A stretch of DNA of 64,000 bases from positions 864,501 to 928,500 of the forward strand of contig NZ_CP041348.1 in NCBI RefSeq assembly GCF_009834365.1, written 5' to 3'. The notes beneath the pieces are model-generated. The model was not told where the DNA came from, did no database searches, and worked only from the letters and a program-made list of their open reading frames with translations. How positions within the stretch are numbered: position 1 is the first letter of the stretch; every line of letters starts with the position of its first letter. The position numbers and the translations under genes are program-made. Source of the stretch: Komagataeibacter xylinus. Its GTDB lineage: Bacteria; Pseudomonadota; Alphaproteobacteria; Acetobacterales; Acetobacteraceae. This document shows, piece by piece, positions 63,709-64,000 of the stretch.

Positions 63709-64000
63709 TCAGCCGGTCAGGCCATCATAAAAATCATTACCCTTGTCGTCGATCACGATAAAGGCCGGAAAATTCTCGACCTCGATCTTCCACACCGCTT
63801 CCATGCCCAGCTCGGGGTATTCCAGCACCTCGACCTTGCGGATGCAGTCCTGCGCAAGGCGTGCGGCAGGGCCGCCGACGGAACCGAGATAGAAGCCGCC
63901 ATATTCCTGGCACGCATTGCGCACGGCCTTGGAGCGGTTGCCCTTGGCCAGCATGACATAGGAGCCGCCCGCCTTCTGCAGCATGGCCACATAGCTGTCC
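63709..64000 (-). CDS. Class I fumarate hydratase, C-terminal part (5' end outside window)
   Basis: The 96 visible codons end the protein at 63709 and continue past the right edge. The sequence [20 protein letters not shown] followed by [18 protein letters not shown] and [24 protein letters not shown] is the C-terminal beta-region of class I (iron-sulfur) fumarases. Substrate-class relatives such as L-tartrate dehydratase share this part, but fumarase fits best. Confidence 0.9.
   Translation of the reverse strand, partial: DSYVAMLQKAGGSYVMLAKGNRSKAVRNACQEYGGFYLGSVGGPAARLAQDCIRKVEVLEYPELGMEAVWKIEVENFPAFIVIDDKGNDFYDGLTG

Overview
The window is high-GC bacterial chromosome with no prophage, transposase, rRNA operon or CRISPR array. 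The gene set points to an acetic acid bacterium (Acetobacteraceae, most like Komagataeibacter/Gluconacetobacter). Signs of this are a complete pentose-phosphate gene block that includes a transaldolase-phosphoglucose isomerase fusion, a polyol-type MFS carrier, a mannitol dehydrogenase, OpgGH/OpgC glucan genes, and alphaproteobacterial synteny around zapA and the 5-formyl-THF ligase gene. The genus is an inference from content.

Layout. 1-7.4 kb: a partial unknown gene, an NAD-binding epimerase-like gene, tRNA-His, an aminotransferase, glnB-glnA, a quinone oxidoreductase and an esterase. 7.5-16 kb: a TonB-like protein, AMP nucleosidase, YmdB, 5-formyl-THF cyclo-ligase, a probable 6S RNA, zapA, class I aldolase, thiE and a HEAT-like protein. 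16-23.5 kb: the EF-P lysylation set (epmA, epmB, efp), then an operon of a SuhB-type phosphatase, an OmpA-like protein, a MotA-like protein and a MotB-like protein. 23.5-26.3 kb: L36, OxyR divergent from ahpC-ahpD, and tRNA-Asp. 26.4-39.3 kb: a leftward pentose-phosphate block (tkt, tal-pgi, gnd, zwf, two HAD phosphatases, pgl, rpiA, gntK) ending in a low-Mr phosphatase and a fructosamine-kinase homologue that probably repair sugar-phosphate-damaged proteins. 39.7-45.7 kb: a frameshifted metallo-beta-lactamase-fold gene, an ankyrin protein, hisC, an MFS polyol carrier and small proteins. 45.8-57.5 kb: opgG-opgH, a ModE-like regulator, a GNAT enzyme, the degP-FUSC-mannitol dehydrogenase run, opgC and an Mrp ATPase. 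57.6-64 kb: a DjlA-like protein, the queuosine operon queA-tgt-queG plus an RHH protein, a PEBP protein, a VOC protein and the end of a class I fumarase.

The most striking non-coding signal is an interspersed element of about 80 bp. It carries two T/A-rich hairpins (GAAGCTTTTT/AAAAAGCTTC and GCCGCCTTTTT/AAAAAGGCGGC) enclosed by outer inverted arms (AAAAGTTTNTGG/CCAGAAACTTTT). I count eleven full or partial copies, and nine of them sit in convergent intergenic gaps, often touching the stop codons on both sides. That placement suggests a dispersed bidirectional terminator module, possibly of mobile (MITE-like) origin.

Functionally the window supplies nitrogen assimilation (PII and glutamine synthetase), the oxidative and non-oxidative pentose-phosphate pathway with gluconate entry, peroxide defence, translation support (EF-P modification, queuosine, tRNAs) and periplasmic glucan synthesis.
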